A stretch of 64,000 nucleotides of DNA from an uncultured Mogibacterium sp. (GCF_938041965.1 NZ_CALISE010000022.1:58333-122332); one strand, 5' to 3'; counted from the first letter of the stretch, positions 54,322-63,883 are shown. Notes: a model not told the origin generated them from the sequence alone. Program-made: numbers and translations.

Positions 54322-55104
54322 TTAATGAATGAAAAATACCGAAAAATAATATACAAAAGGTGCAACGAAAAGAACACTATCGAATCTATCTAGTATTCCG
54401 CCATGACCAGGTATTATTTTGCCATAGTCCTTAATTCCCATCTGTCTCTTAAATGCAGAAGCCGTTAAGTCTCCAGCCATCGATACCGCACCACCGAGAA
54501 CACCGATAATTGCACACTGCACTACGATGTCCGGCATGACGAAGTAACCAAATAGAGCAGAAAAAATCGATGCCCCTGTGAGTCCTCCAATTGCACCTTC
54601 AACTGTTTTCTTTGGGCTGAGATTAGGTGCCATCTTATGCTTTCCAAATGCCATACCTGAAAAATACGCCATAATGTCAGCTCCAAAAGCCGCAATTAGA
54701 ACGAGCCAAGTTAGATGCCTATATCTAGATGCATCAATAAGCACTATGAAATATGGAAACAGCACAACATATACTATACCTGTAAGTGTAGCGATTGAGT
54801 CGCTAATTCCGCGACTCTTGATATCCCAGCCATAGACTAGGCTCGCCATAACTGAAGCAACAAACCATACTCCAACAAAATCCGATACATTGCCAAGTGT
54901 AAGGTATCCTGCATATAAGATAACGGCCATAGCAATGGCAATTTTTCGCGAAGGTCTAATATCACAGGCATTGAATCCATCAAAGAATTCTTTTACTCCA
55001 ATTACAGATATTAGGAGCGCAGCTCCTACAAGCCAGATACCACCAAAATAAAGTACTGCGAGCAGCGGCAACATCACTAGTGCCGAGATAATTCTAGTTT
55101 TCAT
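54322..55104 (-). CDS. cdsA: Phosphatidate cytidylyltransferase (CDP-diglyceride synthase)
   Basis: CdsA makes CDP-diacylglycerol from phosphatidate and CTP at the membrane. The protein has 260 residues with about seven hydrophobic segments and the family signature MGIKDYGKIIPGHGGILDRFDS in the C-terminal part (invariant KDYGK, GHGG and DR-D). The ATG at 55104 overlaps the uppS stop by one base (TGATG). A GTG one codon earlier is possible. It links lipid synthesis to the plsX and plsY steps elsewhere in the window. Confidence 0.95.
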   Translation of the reverse strand: MKTRIISALVMLPLLAVLYFGGIWLVGAALLISVIGVKEFFDGFNACDIRPSRKIAIAMAVILYAGYLTLGNVSDFVGVWFVASVMASLVYGWDIKSRGISDSIATLTGIVYVVLFPYFIVLIDASRYRHLTWLVLIAAFGADIMAYFSGMAFGKHKMAPNLSPKKTVEGAIGGLTGASIFSALFGYFVMPDIVVQCAIIGVLGGAVSMAGDLTASAFKRQMGIKDYGKIIPGHGGILDRFDSVLFVAPFVYYFSVFFIH

Positions 55105-55847
55105 CACTTATCTTCCTTTTCTCTCCCGCCAAATCGCCTCTTACGATGTGAGAATTTCTCAATCATGGCCGTAAATTCTTCTGGCGAATAATCTGGCCAC
55201 AGTGTGTCAGTAAACATCATCTCACTGTAGGCAGCTTGCCAGATTAAGAAGTTTGACAGCCGTTCTTCACCACTCGTTCTTATGATTAAATCTGGATCAG
55301 GAATATTCTTATGCAGGACGCCAGTATACAGATGATTTGATACCTCATCCTCTGTCACATCAACTGAAACTCCTTCATCTGCAAGAGCCTTTCTATCAAT
55401 TATAATCTCGTTGATAGCCTTTACAATTTCATCTCTACCGCCGTAATTTAGTGCAATATTGAATATGAGTCCATCGTTATCTCTTGTCTTGTCAAGTAGT
55501 TCATCTATCGCTCTTACGGAATCGCCTGGCAGCATATTATAGTCACCAAGTATGTTGATACGAACATTATTCTTAATAAGATCTTTTAACTCTGAATCCA
55601 CATATTTAATTATAAGCTTAAATATACCTGAGACCTCTTCTGTACTACGCTTCCAGTTTTCCGTAGAAAAAGCATAAACTGTTAAGTACTTAATTCCAAG
55701 ATTTGAAGCGGTGATAACTATCTGTTTCATCGCTTGCATACCTGCATTATGCCCGAATAGACGAGGTCTGTTCTTGCTCTTAGCCCATCGTCCATTGCCA
55801 TCCATAATAACAGCTACGTGCGTGGGCAATTTACCAATCTCTAACAT
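55104..55847 (-). CDS. uppS: Undecaprenyl diphosphate synthase
   Basis: UppS elongates farnesyl diphosphate with isopentenyl units to make the cell-wall lipid carrier. The 247 residues show HVAVIMDGNGRWAK with the catalytic aspartate, AFSTENWKR, and the C-terminal DLIIRTSGEERLSNFL signature. It uses the isoprenoid units supplied by Dxr and IspG from the same operon. A hairpin with T5 separates it from frr. Confidence 0.97.
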   Translation of the reverse strand: MLEIGKLPTHVAVIMDGNGRWAKSKNRPRLFGHNAGMQAMKQIVITASNLGIKYLTVYAFSTENWKRSTEEVSGIFKLIIKYVDSELKDLIKNNVRINILGDYNMLPGDSVRAIDELLDKTRDNDGLIFNIALNYGGRDEIVKAINEIIIDRKALADEGVSVDVTEDEVSNHLYTGVLHKNIPDPDLIIRTSGEERLSNFLIWQAAYSEMMFTDTLWPDYSPEEFTAMIEKFSHRKRRFGGREKEDK

Positions 55848-55860
55848 CCTGTAACCTCAT

Positions 55861-55889
55861 AAAAAGCAAACGTGACCTAGGCCACGTTT
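55861..55889 (-). terminator. Internal attenuator/terminator between frr and uppS
   Basis: On the minus strand AAACGTG-N8-CACGTTT is followed by GC and five T, ending 14 bases before the uppS start. In the middle of an operon it more likely lowers expression of the downstream lipid and isoprenoid genes than ends the transcript. Confidence 0.6.
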
Positions 55890-55897
55890 ACTAAGAA

Positions 55898-56446
55898 TTA
55901 TACTTCCATTACTTCCTTGTTTTTACTTTCAATGATAGCATCGATTTCCTTAACAGCCTTATCTATCTTTTTCTGTACATTGTCCAGTTCACTCTTGCAA
56001 TCATCTTCAGTAATTTCATGCGCCTTCTCCTGCTTTTTAAGCTCTTCGTTTTCCTCACGTCTTATATTGCGTACTGCAACTTTTGCATCCTCTCCAAACT
56101 TCTTGACATGCTTAATCAGTTCCTTACGTCTCTCCTCCGTCAGCTGCGGAATAGTAAGTCTAATTACCTTTCCATCGTTGGATGGATTTAAGCCTAAATT
56201 CGCTTCATTTATAGCATGCTCAATATCACCAATGGAACTTGCATCAAAAGGTGCAACCATGAGTGTACGTGGATCTGGTGTTGTGATGTTGGAAAGTGAC
56301 TTTAGAGGAGTAGGAACTCCATAATAACTAACCATTACCTTGTCGAGAAGTGCTGGGTTTGCTCTTCCTGCTCTCACTGTGTTCAGGTTCTCTTTAAGAA
56401 CGTTTTTAGTAACTTCAATCTTCTCTTCTAAGCTCTTTTTAGCCAT
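55898..56446 (-). CDS. frr: Ribosome recycling factor
   Basis: RRF splits post-termination ribosomes together with EF-G. The 182 residues are near the usual 185, with NTVRAGRANPALLD, the PFDASSIGDIEHAI segment, GKVIRLTIPQLTEERRKEL and a charged C-terminal helix. It follows pyrH by 60 bases, the conserved pyrH-frr order. Confidence 0.97.
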   Translation of the reverse strand: MAKKSLEEKIEVTKNVLKENLNTVRAGRANPALLDKVMVSYYGVPTPLKSLSNITTPDPRTLMVAPFDASSIGDIEHAINEANLGLNPSNDGKVIRLTIPQLTEERRKELIKHVKKFGEDAKVAVRNIRREENEELKKQEKAHEITEDDCKSELDNVQKKIDKAVKEIDAIIESKNKEVMEV

Positions 56447-56506
56447 GATTTCCTCCGTGATAGTTAATATAAATTTTTAAATATTGCCAAACAAAGCGAT
56501 GAGTAA

Positions 56507-57211
56507 CTACTCTACTAGAGTGCCTATATTCTCACCATTTATTACTTTCATGAGTCCGCCTTCTTCTGCAAGTGCGAATACATATAGCTTAATGGAATTA
56601 TCCTTGCAAAGCGTTGCAGCAGTTAGATCCATAACTTTTAAATCCTTCTCAACGATATCCATATACGTCAGGTGTTCATATCTAACAGCGCTTGGATCGA
56701 GCTTTGGATCCGCAGAATATACAGCATCGATAGCCTTTGCCATGAGAATGACCTCGGCATCCATCTCAGCTGCTCTAAGAGCTGCAGTCGTATCTGTTGA
56801 GAAGAATGGACTTCCAGTTCCCCCGCCGAATATTACGACCTTGCCCTCTTTCAAATAATCGAGAGCTTTGCGCCTAGAGTATCCTTCAGCCATATCCCTA
56901 ATCTCAATAGCTGTCATAACTTTTGCTTCGCAGCCGATTGAGAGAAGTGAGTCCTGTAAGGCTAAGGCGTTCATAACTGTGGCTAGCATACCCATGTAAT
57001 CGGCAGTAGCCCTATCGATGCTTCCACCGGTACGACCACGGAAGAAATTGCCTCCGCCAACGACAATAGCTACATCAACACCATTCGCTCTGATTTCCTT
57101 TATCTGCTTAGCGGTCTTGAGAGTCACATCTGGATTAACCCCAAACTTGTCTTCTCCAGCAAGTGCCTCACCACTCAGTTTAATCAAAACTCTCTTGTAC
57201 TTAATGCCCAT
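56507..57211 (-). CDS. pyrH: Uridylate kinase
   Basis: PyrH phosphorylates UMP to UDP for RNA and cell-wall nucleotide-sugar synthesis. The 234 residues of the amino-acid-kinase fold show KLSGEALAG, VGGGNFFRG, GGTGSPFFSTDT and YSADPK. The final residues (GENIGTLV) match family ends. It heads the frr-uppS-cdsA-dxr-rseP-ispG-polC run. sppA lies 18 bases upstream. Confidence 0.97.
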   Translation of the reverse strand: MGIKYKRVLIKLSGEALAGEDKFGVNPDVTLKTAKQIKEIRANGVDVAIVVGGGNFFRGRTGGSIDRATADYMGMLATVMNALALQDSLLSIGCEAKVMTAIEIRDMAEGYSRRKALDYLKEGKVVIFGGGTGSPFFSTDTTAALRAAEMDAEVILMAKAIDAVYSADPKLDPSAVRYEHLTYMDIVEKDLKVMDLTAATLCKDNSIKLYVFALAEEGGLMKVINGENIGTLVE

Positions 57212-57229
57212 GATAACTCCTTATGATAT

Positions 57230-58258
57230 CTATTTTTTGATGTCCGCTAGGTACATAACTGTAAACTTGTTACCGTCCTCAGATAACTCAATGAGTTTCT
57301 GATATTCTGCTGCTTTACCGCTGCTGCTCTTTGACTGTATGAACTGCTGCAGCAAGTCGTATACACGATCTTCCTTTTCTGGTTCCATGTAATCAAAGGA
57401 AACATCCTTCATCCCTTTGAATGTTCTCAAGGTCTTGAAGAAATTCTCCTCGTTACACACACCATCGATTAGACCGAGTTCTTTGGCTTGACTAGCTGAA
57501 TAGACACGTCCATCCGCAAGCTCTCGCACTCTACTCTCGGACATATTACGGCCCTTAGCAACAATCGTAACAAATTGGTTATATGCTTCATCTATTAGGC
57601 TCTGAAGGATTTCACGCTGCTCATCAGTAAGTTCAGTTGTCATGCTGCCCATAGCTTTATTTCGGCCGCTTGTAATCGTATTAGTTTTAATTCCGAGCTT
57701 ATCTAGCAATCCTCTAACATCGTATAGAGTACCGGTCTTAACACCTATAGATCCTGTCCATGTATTTCGATTAGCATAAATCTTATCTCCAGCCATCGCG
57801 ATATAGTATCCGCCAGATGCGGCCTGATCTTGAAAATAGAAGTAAACCGGACGCTTGGTCTCACTCTTATACTTCATGAGTTCCTCATATAATTCATCAG
57901 ATGTATAAACACTACCACCCGGAGAATTAACACGAATGACAATTCCTTTATTAGACGAATCATCAATCAGTTCATTGATTGTATGCATCGTCCAATTGTG
58001 ATCATAAGTAGCTCTCGCACTGACATCGCCGATATCGCCCTGAACATCTAGAACAGCAACAGAATTGCCTCCAAATGGACTTTTTCCAGAGATGGAGCTG
58101 AACCTAGCTCCGCCAATATATGCAAGTGTTGTGACCACTATACCTATTGTCAGCATAAGAACAAGGACTACTATTACGGCTATAAGCCATGAATTCTGGC
58201 CCTTTGTAGATTGTCTACTCTTACCGCTGTGATTATCCTTGATATTATTATCTCTCAT
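57230..58258 (-). CDS. sppA: Signal peptide peptidase SppA (S49 family)
   Basis: This membrane-anchored serine protease degrades cleaved signal peptides. The 342 residues have an N-terminal membrane helix (about 25-48). A single S49 domain contains the nucleophile in AASGGYYIAM and a general-base lysine candidate in GRNKAMGS. It is the short Gram-positive form, not the duplicated 67-kDa E. coli type. It is followed after 18 bases by pyrH. Confidence 0.93.
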   Translation of the reverse strand: MRDNNIKDNHSGKSRQSTKGQNSWLIAVIVVLVLMLTIGIVVTTLAYIGGARFSSISGKSPFGGNSVAVLDVQGDIGDVSARATYDHNWTMHTINELIDDSSNKGIVIRVNSPGGSVYTSDELYEELMKYKSETKRPVYFYFQDQAASGGYYIAMAGDKIYANRNTWTGSIGVKTGTLYDVRGLLDKLGIKTNTITSGRNKAMGSMTTELTDEQREILQSLIDEAYNQFVTIVAKGRNMSESRVRELADGRVYSASQAKELGLIDGVCNEENFFKTLRTFKGMKDVSFDYMEPEKEDRVYDLLQQFIQSKSSSGKAAEYQKLIELSEDGNKFTVMYLADIKK

Positions 58259-58336
58259 ATTGTAATCCCTATATCCTATATATTAATCGATTAAGTAAAC
58301 GTATAGCTAACCATATGTTAGCAAATATCTCAATTA

Positions 58337-59524
58337 TTATCTAGGTGTTATATCAATAACTTCTGCTGAATCTACCGCTGCACTAACAAGACCCTCTACA
58401 TCTAGTGCTTCTTCGGACTTTTCAATTTTACTTAACTTTGGTTTTGTAACAGGATGTTTAGGCAAGAAAACCGTGCAGCAATCTTCATATGGCTGAATTG
58501 AGATATCATACGTTCCAATCTCCTTAGCCTTATCCATAATATCAACCTTATCCATGGCTATCAGCGGTCTCATAACTGGCATCTTAACTACACTGTCAGT
58601 AACTACAAGAGCTTCTGCGGTCTGGCTGGCAACCTGACCGAGATCCTCTCCAGTTATCAGCATCATATCTTTCTTTCGAATCGCAATACTCTCGGCTATA
58701 CGCATCATGAATCGTCTCACGAGAAGTGTCGTCTCCTCTTCAGGGCAGTTTTTTACAATTTCTTCCTGAATTGGGAGAAGGTTTACAACATGCATTCTAA
58801 TGGTTCCCATATATCCAGCAAGTGTCGCACATAGATCCTCGACTTTCTGCTGAGCACGAGGACTTGTATATGGATAGGAATGGAAATGAACCGCCTCGAT
58901 TCTCATACCACGTTTCGCCATCATAAAGGCTGCAACTGGACTATCTATACCTCCAGACATTAGAATCAGCCCCTTGCCGTTCGTTCCAAGAGGTAGTCCA
59001 CCGAAGCCTTTTATCTTATCCCTAAATACATATGTACCTTCACGGCGCACATCTACATATAATTCACAGTCAGGATTATGAACATCTACAGCCAAAACCT
59101 TGCATGTTTTAAGAATCTTAGCTCCCACTATCCTGCCAATCTCTGGTGACTGTATAGGAAAAGTCTTATCAGCTCTCTTTCCTTTTACTTTGAAGGTCTT
59201 AATTCCCTCTTTCTCTATAAGCTCCATCATGAACTCTGCTGCAGCTTCTCCGATTTTCTCGATATCTTTTTCCGCTTCAACGGCTGGACTTATTGAAGCA
59301 ACACCAAAAACCTTTGAAACTCTTCTTATTACATCTTCTCTATCAATTCCCTTAGGAACCTTTACAATCATGAGTCCGTCATTCCACTTAGATTCCGTAT
59401 TTTCATACGAAGTGAGAACCCCACGAACTCTCTCAAGAAGCACTCTCTCAAAATACGGCTTATTCATGCCTTTAAGCGCAACTTCTCCACATCTAACAAT
59501 GTAAATATTTTTCTCGTTCATCAT
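58337..59524 (-). CDS. thiI: tRNA 4-thiouridine sulfurtransferase ThiI
   Basis: ThiI adenylates U8 of tRNA and inserts sulfur, and also serves thiamine thiazole synthesis in some bacteria. The 395 residues comprise a ferredoxin-like N-terminus, a THUMP domain (about 60-165), and the PP-loop LMSGGIDSPVAAF. The C-terminal rhodanese domain of E. coli ThiI is absent, as usual in Gram-positives, so sulfur would come from the adjacent cysteine desulfurase (gap 5 bases). Two adjacent ATG codons could be the start. Confidence 0.95.
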   Translation of the reverse strand: MMNEKNIYIVRCGEVALKGMNKPYFERVLLERVRGVLTSYENTESKWNDGLMIVKVPKGIDREDVIRRVSKVFGVASISPAVEAEKDIEKIGEAAAEFMMELIEKEGIKTFKVKGKRADKTFPIQSPEIGRIVGAKILKTCKVLAVDVHNPDCELYVDVRREGTYVFRDKIKGFGGLPLGTNGKGLILMSGGIDSPVAAFMMAKRGMRIEAVHFHSYPYTSPRAQQKVEDLCATLAGYMGTIRMHVVNLLPIQEEIVKNCPEEETTLLVRRFMMRIAESIAIRKKDMMLITGEDLGQVASQTAEALVVTDSVVKMPVMRPLIAMDKVDIMDKAKEIGTYDISIQPYEDCCTVFLPKHPVTKPKLSKIEKSEEALDVEGLVSAAVDSAEVIDITPR

Positions 59525-59529
59525 GACAC

Positions 59530-60714
59530 CTATCTGAAGCTACCTAATCTTCTAAATCTTTTAACAGCTGCTGAAACCTTAGCAGCAACCTCATCCATCT
59601 CCTCTAGCGTATTAAACTCGGAGATACTAAATCTAATAGCACCTTCAATTTCTTTGTGACCCAGCCCCATTGCAGCTAGGACATGGCTATCGCTATTCTT
59701 ATGAGATGAGCATGCCGAGCCCGTTGATACAAATATCTCACCCTGCTCTAAAGTATGAAGTATGACTTCACCCCTAGCACCTAGAAATGAAACATTAAGA
59801 ACCGATGGAAAGCGCTTTCCATAATCAGAAACTTCAACCCCCATATCTATAGTGCCGTTAACTATTATATCATCAAGTTCAGACATTAGGCCTTCACGTA
59901 GTCGATTATTTAAATTGATGATATGTAATTGCTTTTCTGCCAAATTATCATAAGCAAGCTCTGTAGCTAACCCAAGTCCCGATATACCCTGCGTATTCTC
60001 CGTGCCAGAGCGATTCCCGTTCTCCTGACCGCCTCCATTGATGAACGCAGGAAGTTTGAGTCCTGACTTCACATACATCGCTCCAACGCCCTTAGGTGCA
60101 TGAAATTTGTGACCACTTATTGTAATTAAATCAAAAGGCACTGATCTAAGATTCATCTTGCCAAAGGCCTGAACTGTATCAGTATGAAATAGTATATTTG
60201 TTCCATGAGCTTTATTGTAATCCTTGACAAGATCATATGCTGCTAAGACAGGCTGTATCATGCCAGTTTCATTATTAACCGCCATCAGAGTGACTAGTAT
60301 TACATTATCGTCTAACTCCTCTTTTAGTCGATCTAGCTTAATAGTTCCGGTATTATCCACATCGAGATAGCATATTTCAAATCCATCTTCAGCTAGTTTC
60401 TTGCAAGGTTCCAAAACCGCAGGGTGCTCAATCTTAGATGTGATAATTTTGTTACCTCTTCGCCTCAGCTTTCTCGCAGTGCTCAATATAGCGGTGTTAT
60501 CACCTTCTGTACCGCCAGAATTGAATATGATCTCTCCGTTTGCGGGGAAGGCTTTGGAAACCCTTCCTCTTGCCTCTCGAATCAAATCAGCGCTCTTAAA
60601 GCCTAGCATATGGAGCGATGATGGGTTTCCAAAGGCTTCCTTACTCAGTTTATATATGAGCTCTGTCACTTCATCGTATTGACATGTTGTTGCACTATTA
60701 TCTAGATATATCAT
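59530..60714 (-). CDS. Cysteine desulfurase (NifS/IscS family)
   Basis: This PLP enzyme releases sulfur from cysteine as an enzyme persulfide. The 394 residues show FNSGGTEGDN, the PLP-lysine motif SGHKFHAPKGVG and the catalytic cysteine loop STGSACSSHK (short loop, group I NifS/IscS-like). It is encoded directly before thiI, as is YrvO- or NifZ-type desulfurase in other Firmicutes, so its main partner is probably ThiI. The start has GGAGA 6 bases upstream. Confidence 0.93.
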   Translation of the reverse strand: MIYLDNSATTCQYDEVTELIYKLSKEAFGNPSSLHMLGFKSADLIREARGRVSKAFPANGEIIFNSGGTEGDNTAILSTARKLRRRGNKIITSKIEHPAVLEPCKKLAEDGFEICYLDVDNTGTIKLDRLKEELDDNVILVTLMAVNNETGMIQPVLAAYDLVKDYNKAHGTNILFHTDTVQAFGKMNLRSVPFDLITISGHKFHAPKGVGAMYVKSGLKLPAFINGGGQENGNRSGTENTQGISGLGLATELAYDNLAEKQLHIINLNNRLREGLMSELDDIIVNGTIDMGVEVSDYGKRFPSVLNVSFLGARGEVILHTLEQGEIFVSTGSACSSHKNSDSHVLAAMGLGHKEIEGAIRFSISEFNTLEEMDEVAAKVSAAVKRFRRLGSFR

Positions 60715-60742
60715 TATTTCTCCAATATCATTAATTGCTTTT

Positions 60743-60769
60743 AAAAAGCTCTCCGCAAGCGGAGAGCTT
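60743..60769 (-). terminator. Intrinsic terminator after rny
   Basis: A perfect 10-base-pair stem (AAGCTCTCCG / CGGAGAGCTT) with a CTTG tetraloop is followed by TTT, 5 bases after the rny stop. Confidence 0.88.
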
Positions 60770-60773
60770 AAAT

Positions 60774-62324
60774 TTACTTTGCATAATCTATTGCGCGAGT
60801 CTCTCTGACTACATTAACTTTGATGTTACCAGGGTACTCAAGCTCAGCTTCAATCTTCTTAGCAATTTCTCTAGCCAACATCGGAATTTCATCATCTTTA
60901 ACCTGGTTTGGCTTAACTGCAACTCTGATTTCACGACCAGCCTGAATAGCATATGATTTATCAACGCCTTTAGTAGTATTTGCAATATTCTCTAGGCTCT
61001 GAAGTCTCTTTATATAAGCTTCAAGAGTCTCTCTTCTTGAGCCTGGTCTAGCAGCAGATAGAGCATCTGCAGCGCCCACAAGAACTGCTTCAAGTGTTGT
61101 TGCTTCAACATCTCCATGGTGAGCCTCAACTCCATTGATAACCTTCCAAGACTCCTTATACTTCTTGCAGATATTTACACCTATCTCAACATGTGTTCCC
61201 TCAACTTCGTGATCGATAGACTTTCCAATATCGTGCAGTAATCCTGCTCGTTTTGCTAACCTTGGATCAAGACCTAGTTCCGAAGCCATCATCCCTGCAA
61301 GGAGAGCAACTTCTACGGAGTGCTTTAACACGTTTTGACCATATGAAGTTCTGTATTTTAGTCTACCTAAAAGCTTAACCATCTCAGGATGAAGATTGTG
61401 AACCCCTGTCTCGAAGCAAGCCTGTTCTCCCTCTTCCTTGATAATATTATTAACTTCCTTTGTAGCCTTCTGCACCATCTCCTCGATGCGCGCTGGATGA
61501 ATTCTTCCGTCTGAAATAAGCTTCTCGAGTGCCCTCTTAGCAATCTCTCTTCTCACTGGGTCGAATCCTGATAAAATTACAGCCTCTGGTGTATCGTCGA
61601 TTATTAAGTCAACTCCAGTTAGCGTTTCAATAGCTCTGATATTTCGTCCTTCTCTTCCGATAATACGACCCTTCATATCATCGTTAGGGAGTGCTACTAC
61701 CGAAACAGTCGTCTCTGCAACCTGGTCGGCCGCACATCTCTGAATCGCTAAAGTTATTATCTCTCTAGCCTTCTTGTCAGCCTCATCCTTAGTTTCTTCT
61801 TCAACTCTTGTTATAATAGCCGAGGCATCTTTTCTAACATCCTTTTCGATTTCTTCGAGCAGTAGGTGTTTTGCCTCATCCTTAGAGTATCCGGAAATCT
61901 TCTCGAGTTCAGCAATCTGCTTCTCAATGTACTGATCGATTTCCTTATGCTTTTCATCCATCGAGCGCTCACGTTTTGATAAACCCTCTTCTCTACGCTC
62001 AATACTTTCTAGTTTCTTTTCAATGTTTTCTTCCTTCTGAAGAATACGTCTTTCGGCTCTTGTAACCTCATTGCGTCTATCGCGAATTTCGTTCTCGAGA
62101 TTTTCCTTGATTTGGTGCACCTCTTCTTTGGCTTCAAGAACCTTTTCTTTCTTGAGATTCTCAGCGGAACTTTCCGCATCAAGAATTATGTTCTGAGCCT
62201 TTTGCTCTGCACTTCCAATTTCTTTCTCTCCGACACGCTTACGCACACTGTAGCCAAGTAGCAATCCAATAATCAGGAACGCTATGCCTGCCACCATAGT
62301 TATTAATAGCGGTGTCATGTTCAA
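60774..62324 (-). CDS. rny: Ribonuclease Y
   Basis: RNase Y is the membrane-anchored endoribonuclease that starts mRNA decay in Firmicutes. The 516 residues show an N-terminal membrane helix (about 5-25), a long coiled coil (about 30-200), a KH domain with RIIGREGRNIRAIE, and an HD domain with LLHDIGKSIDHE. It has its own TTGACT-17-TATAAT promoter and a downstream terminator, so it is a single-gene unit. Confidence 0.98.
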   Translation of the reverse strand: MNMTPLLITMVAGIAFLIIGLLLGYSVRKRVGEKEIGSAEQKAQNIILDAESSAENLKKEKVLEAKEEVHQIKENLENEIRDRRNEVTRAERRILQKEENIEKKLESIERREEGLSKRERSMDEKHKEIDQYIEKQIAELEKISGYSKDEAKHLLLEEIEKDVRKDASAIITRVEEETKDEADKKAREIITLAIQRCAADQVAETTVSVVALPNDDMKGRIIGREGRNIRAIETLTGVDLIIDDTPEAVILSGFDPVRREIAKRALEKLISDGRIHPARIEEMVQKATKEVNNIIKEEGEQACFETGVHNLHPEMVKLLGRLKYRTSYGQNVLKHSVEVALLAGMMASELGLDPRLAKRAGLLHDIGKSIDHEVEGTHVEIGVNICKKYKESWKVINGVEAHHGDVEATTLEAVLVGAADALSAARPGSRRETLEAYIKRLQSLENIANTTKGVDKSYAIQAGREIRVAVKPNQVKDDEIPMLAREIAKKIEAELEYPGNIKVNVVRETRAIDYAK

Positions 62325-62415
62325 CTCCTTATTTAGTTATTTGTTAGTAATACAGTATATTTTTACTTATTAATTATTAAAAATAAGCATTTGGTGTATA
62401 TAATCATACCGATTA

Positions 62416-62444
62416 ATTATATATTTTAATGAAAACATAGTCAA
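62416..62444 (-). promoter_or_regulatory. Sigma-A promoter of rny
   Basis: On the minus strand TTGACT (62439-62444) and a perfect TATAAT (62416-62421) are 17 bases apart. It leaves a leader of about 85 AT-rich bases before the rny start, in which I see no clear structure. Confidence 0.82.
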
Positions 62445-62447
62445 CTG

Positions 62448-63176
62448 TTAGAGAATCTCTCTAATCACGCGTTCCGCTATTTTATCGAAATTTCTAGCTA
62501 TATATGTATCTCTTTTTGCAACTATTGGTATCCCAATATTACACGAAGCGCGAATATTTTCATCCTCCATAATCACACCTAACAGCTGTGACCTAAAACG
62601 CAAGTCAATCTCTACCAAGCTAGGTCCACATCCAAGATCATCGCTCACAGGCATCACCCTGTTTAAGACATAATGCCTGTTCATAATCTCGTTTTTAATC
62701 AATCTATCCTCGATGGCGTCTGCGTCTCTTATGGCAGAGTAATCCGGAGTTGTAACTATGATAACCTCATCAGCAGAACTATGACACAAATCAACAGCAC
62801 GATTTATACCTGGAGCACCGTCCATAATCACGATATCATACTCACTTTTAAGGTGCTCTATAAGTTCATCAATGTCCGCCCTTGATATATCAATCCAGTT
62901 TCCACCTTGATGTGCAGGAATTATAGCAAGCTTATCCACAAAATTAGAATGTATGATTGCATCCCTAGGTTCGCATGTTCTCATAATTACATCATACACA
63001 TCAAATATCGCTTCATTTTGAACACCTAGATAGAGATCTAAATCCCTCATGCCCATATTCATATCAAGCAAAATAACACGCTTGCCCATATATGCAAGCG
63101 TTAATCCGATGTTCGCAGCAAATGTGGACTTTCCCGTGCCACCTTTTCCAGACGTGATGTAAATTGTTTTGGACAC
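62448..63176 (-). CDS. MinD/ParA-like ATPase
   Basis: The 242 residues have the deviant Walker A GKGGTGKST at the N-terminus, the LLDMNMGMRDLDLYLG switch region typical of MinD/FlhG-type proteins, DGAPGI and TTPDYSAIRDAD. No MinC, MinE or flagellar gene is next to it. The C-terminus ends REIL without the usual Lys/Phe-rich membrane-targeting tail. Roles in division-site or other polar positioning are possible but not shown. It starts with GTG (GGAG upstream) 17 bases after radC. Confidence 0.85.
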   Translation of the reverse strand: MSKTIYITSGKGGTGKSTFAANIGLTLAYMGKRVILLDMNMGMRDLDLYLGVQNEAIFDVYDVIMRTCEPRDAIIHSNFVDKLAIIPAHQGGNWIDISRADIDELIEHLKSEYDIVIMDGAPGINRAVDLCHSSADEVIIVTTPDYSAIRDADAIEDRLIKNEIMNRHYVLNRVMPVSDDLGCGPSLVEIDLRFRSQLLGVIMEDENIRASCNIGIPIVAKRDTYIARNFDKIAERVIREIL

Positions 63177-63193
63177 CTTATCACACTCTCCAT

Positions 63194-63883
63194 TTAAGAA
63201 TCTTGTTCAATAATTCCTTCGCTTCTTAGACTAACATAGCTGTCACACCCGACTATTATGTGATCAAGCAGCTTAATCCCTACTATCTTGCCAACCGCCT
63301 CGAGTCTTTTTGTTGCTGCAATATCAAGGTTGCTAGGCGTAGGGTCACCACTAGGATGATTATGCGCAATTATAATGGCTGCAGCGCTTCGCCTTATAGC
63401 AATGCTATAAACCTCTCTAGGATGGATATCGGCAGAATTTAATTCACCAATAGAGACCGTATATTCAGATTCAATTTTACACTTTGTATTAAGAATAAAC
63501 ATCTGAACATGCTCGCGCTTTGCACCACGCATACGCTCCATGTAAATTTCAGCTATATCTTCAGCGGTTGTAATAGTCTTACCGGATTGTAGGCTAGACC
63601 TTCTAACACGTCTAGCTAGTTCCATGCTAGCAACAATTGAGCAAGCTTTACTAATTCCTATACCGTCTACATTAAGCAGTTCTCTAGCATCTACACTAGA
63701 GATATTCTGTGATAAATTATCGGTGTAGTTCATCACTTCTTCTGCTAACTGAATCACCTTTTTTTCTGCTGTTCCAGTCCTTAAAATTAAAGCAAGCAGT
63801 TCGACATCAGAAAGTGATGATGCCCCAGAATACATTAATTTTTCCTGTGGCAACCTGTATAGGTTGTTATTTTCATTATCCAT
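63194..63883 (-). CDS. radC: RadC-like JAB/MPN domain protein
   Basis: The 229 residues have an N-terminal helix-hairpin-helix-like part (about 1-95, with ALILRTGT and DGIGISKA) and a C-terminal JAMM metalloprotease-like domain with the zinc motif HNHPSGDPTPSNLD (HxHx10D). The original link to DNA repair is disputed and the biochemical role is unknown. It heads a radC-minD-like pair, with an extended -10 promoter upstream. Confidence 0.94.
   Translation of the reverse strand: MDNENNNLYRLPQEKLMYSGASSLSDVELLALILRTGTAEKKVIQLAEEVMNYTDNLSQNISSVDARELLNVDGIGISKACSIVASMELARRVRRSSLQSGKTITTAEDIAEIYMERMRGAKREHVQMFILNTKCKIESEYTVSIGELNSADIHPREVYSIAIRRSAAAIIIAHNHPSGDPTPSNLDIAATKRLEAVGKIVGIKLLDHIIVGCDSYVSLRSEGIIEQDS

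Noticed and set aside
58259..58336. GCTAAC/GTTAGC hairpin and AT-rich boxes between thiI and sppA
   Set aside because: The stem is only 6 base pairs with no T-tract, and no -35/-10 pair at acceptable spacing stands out. It is left unannotated although a promoter here is likely for the downstream operon.
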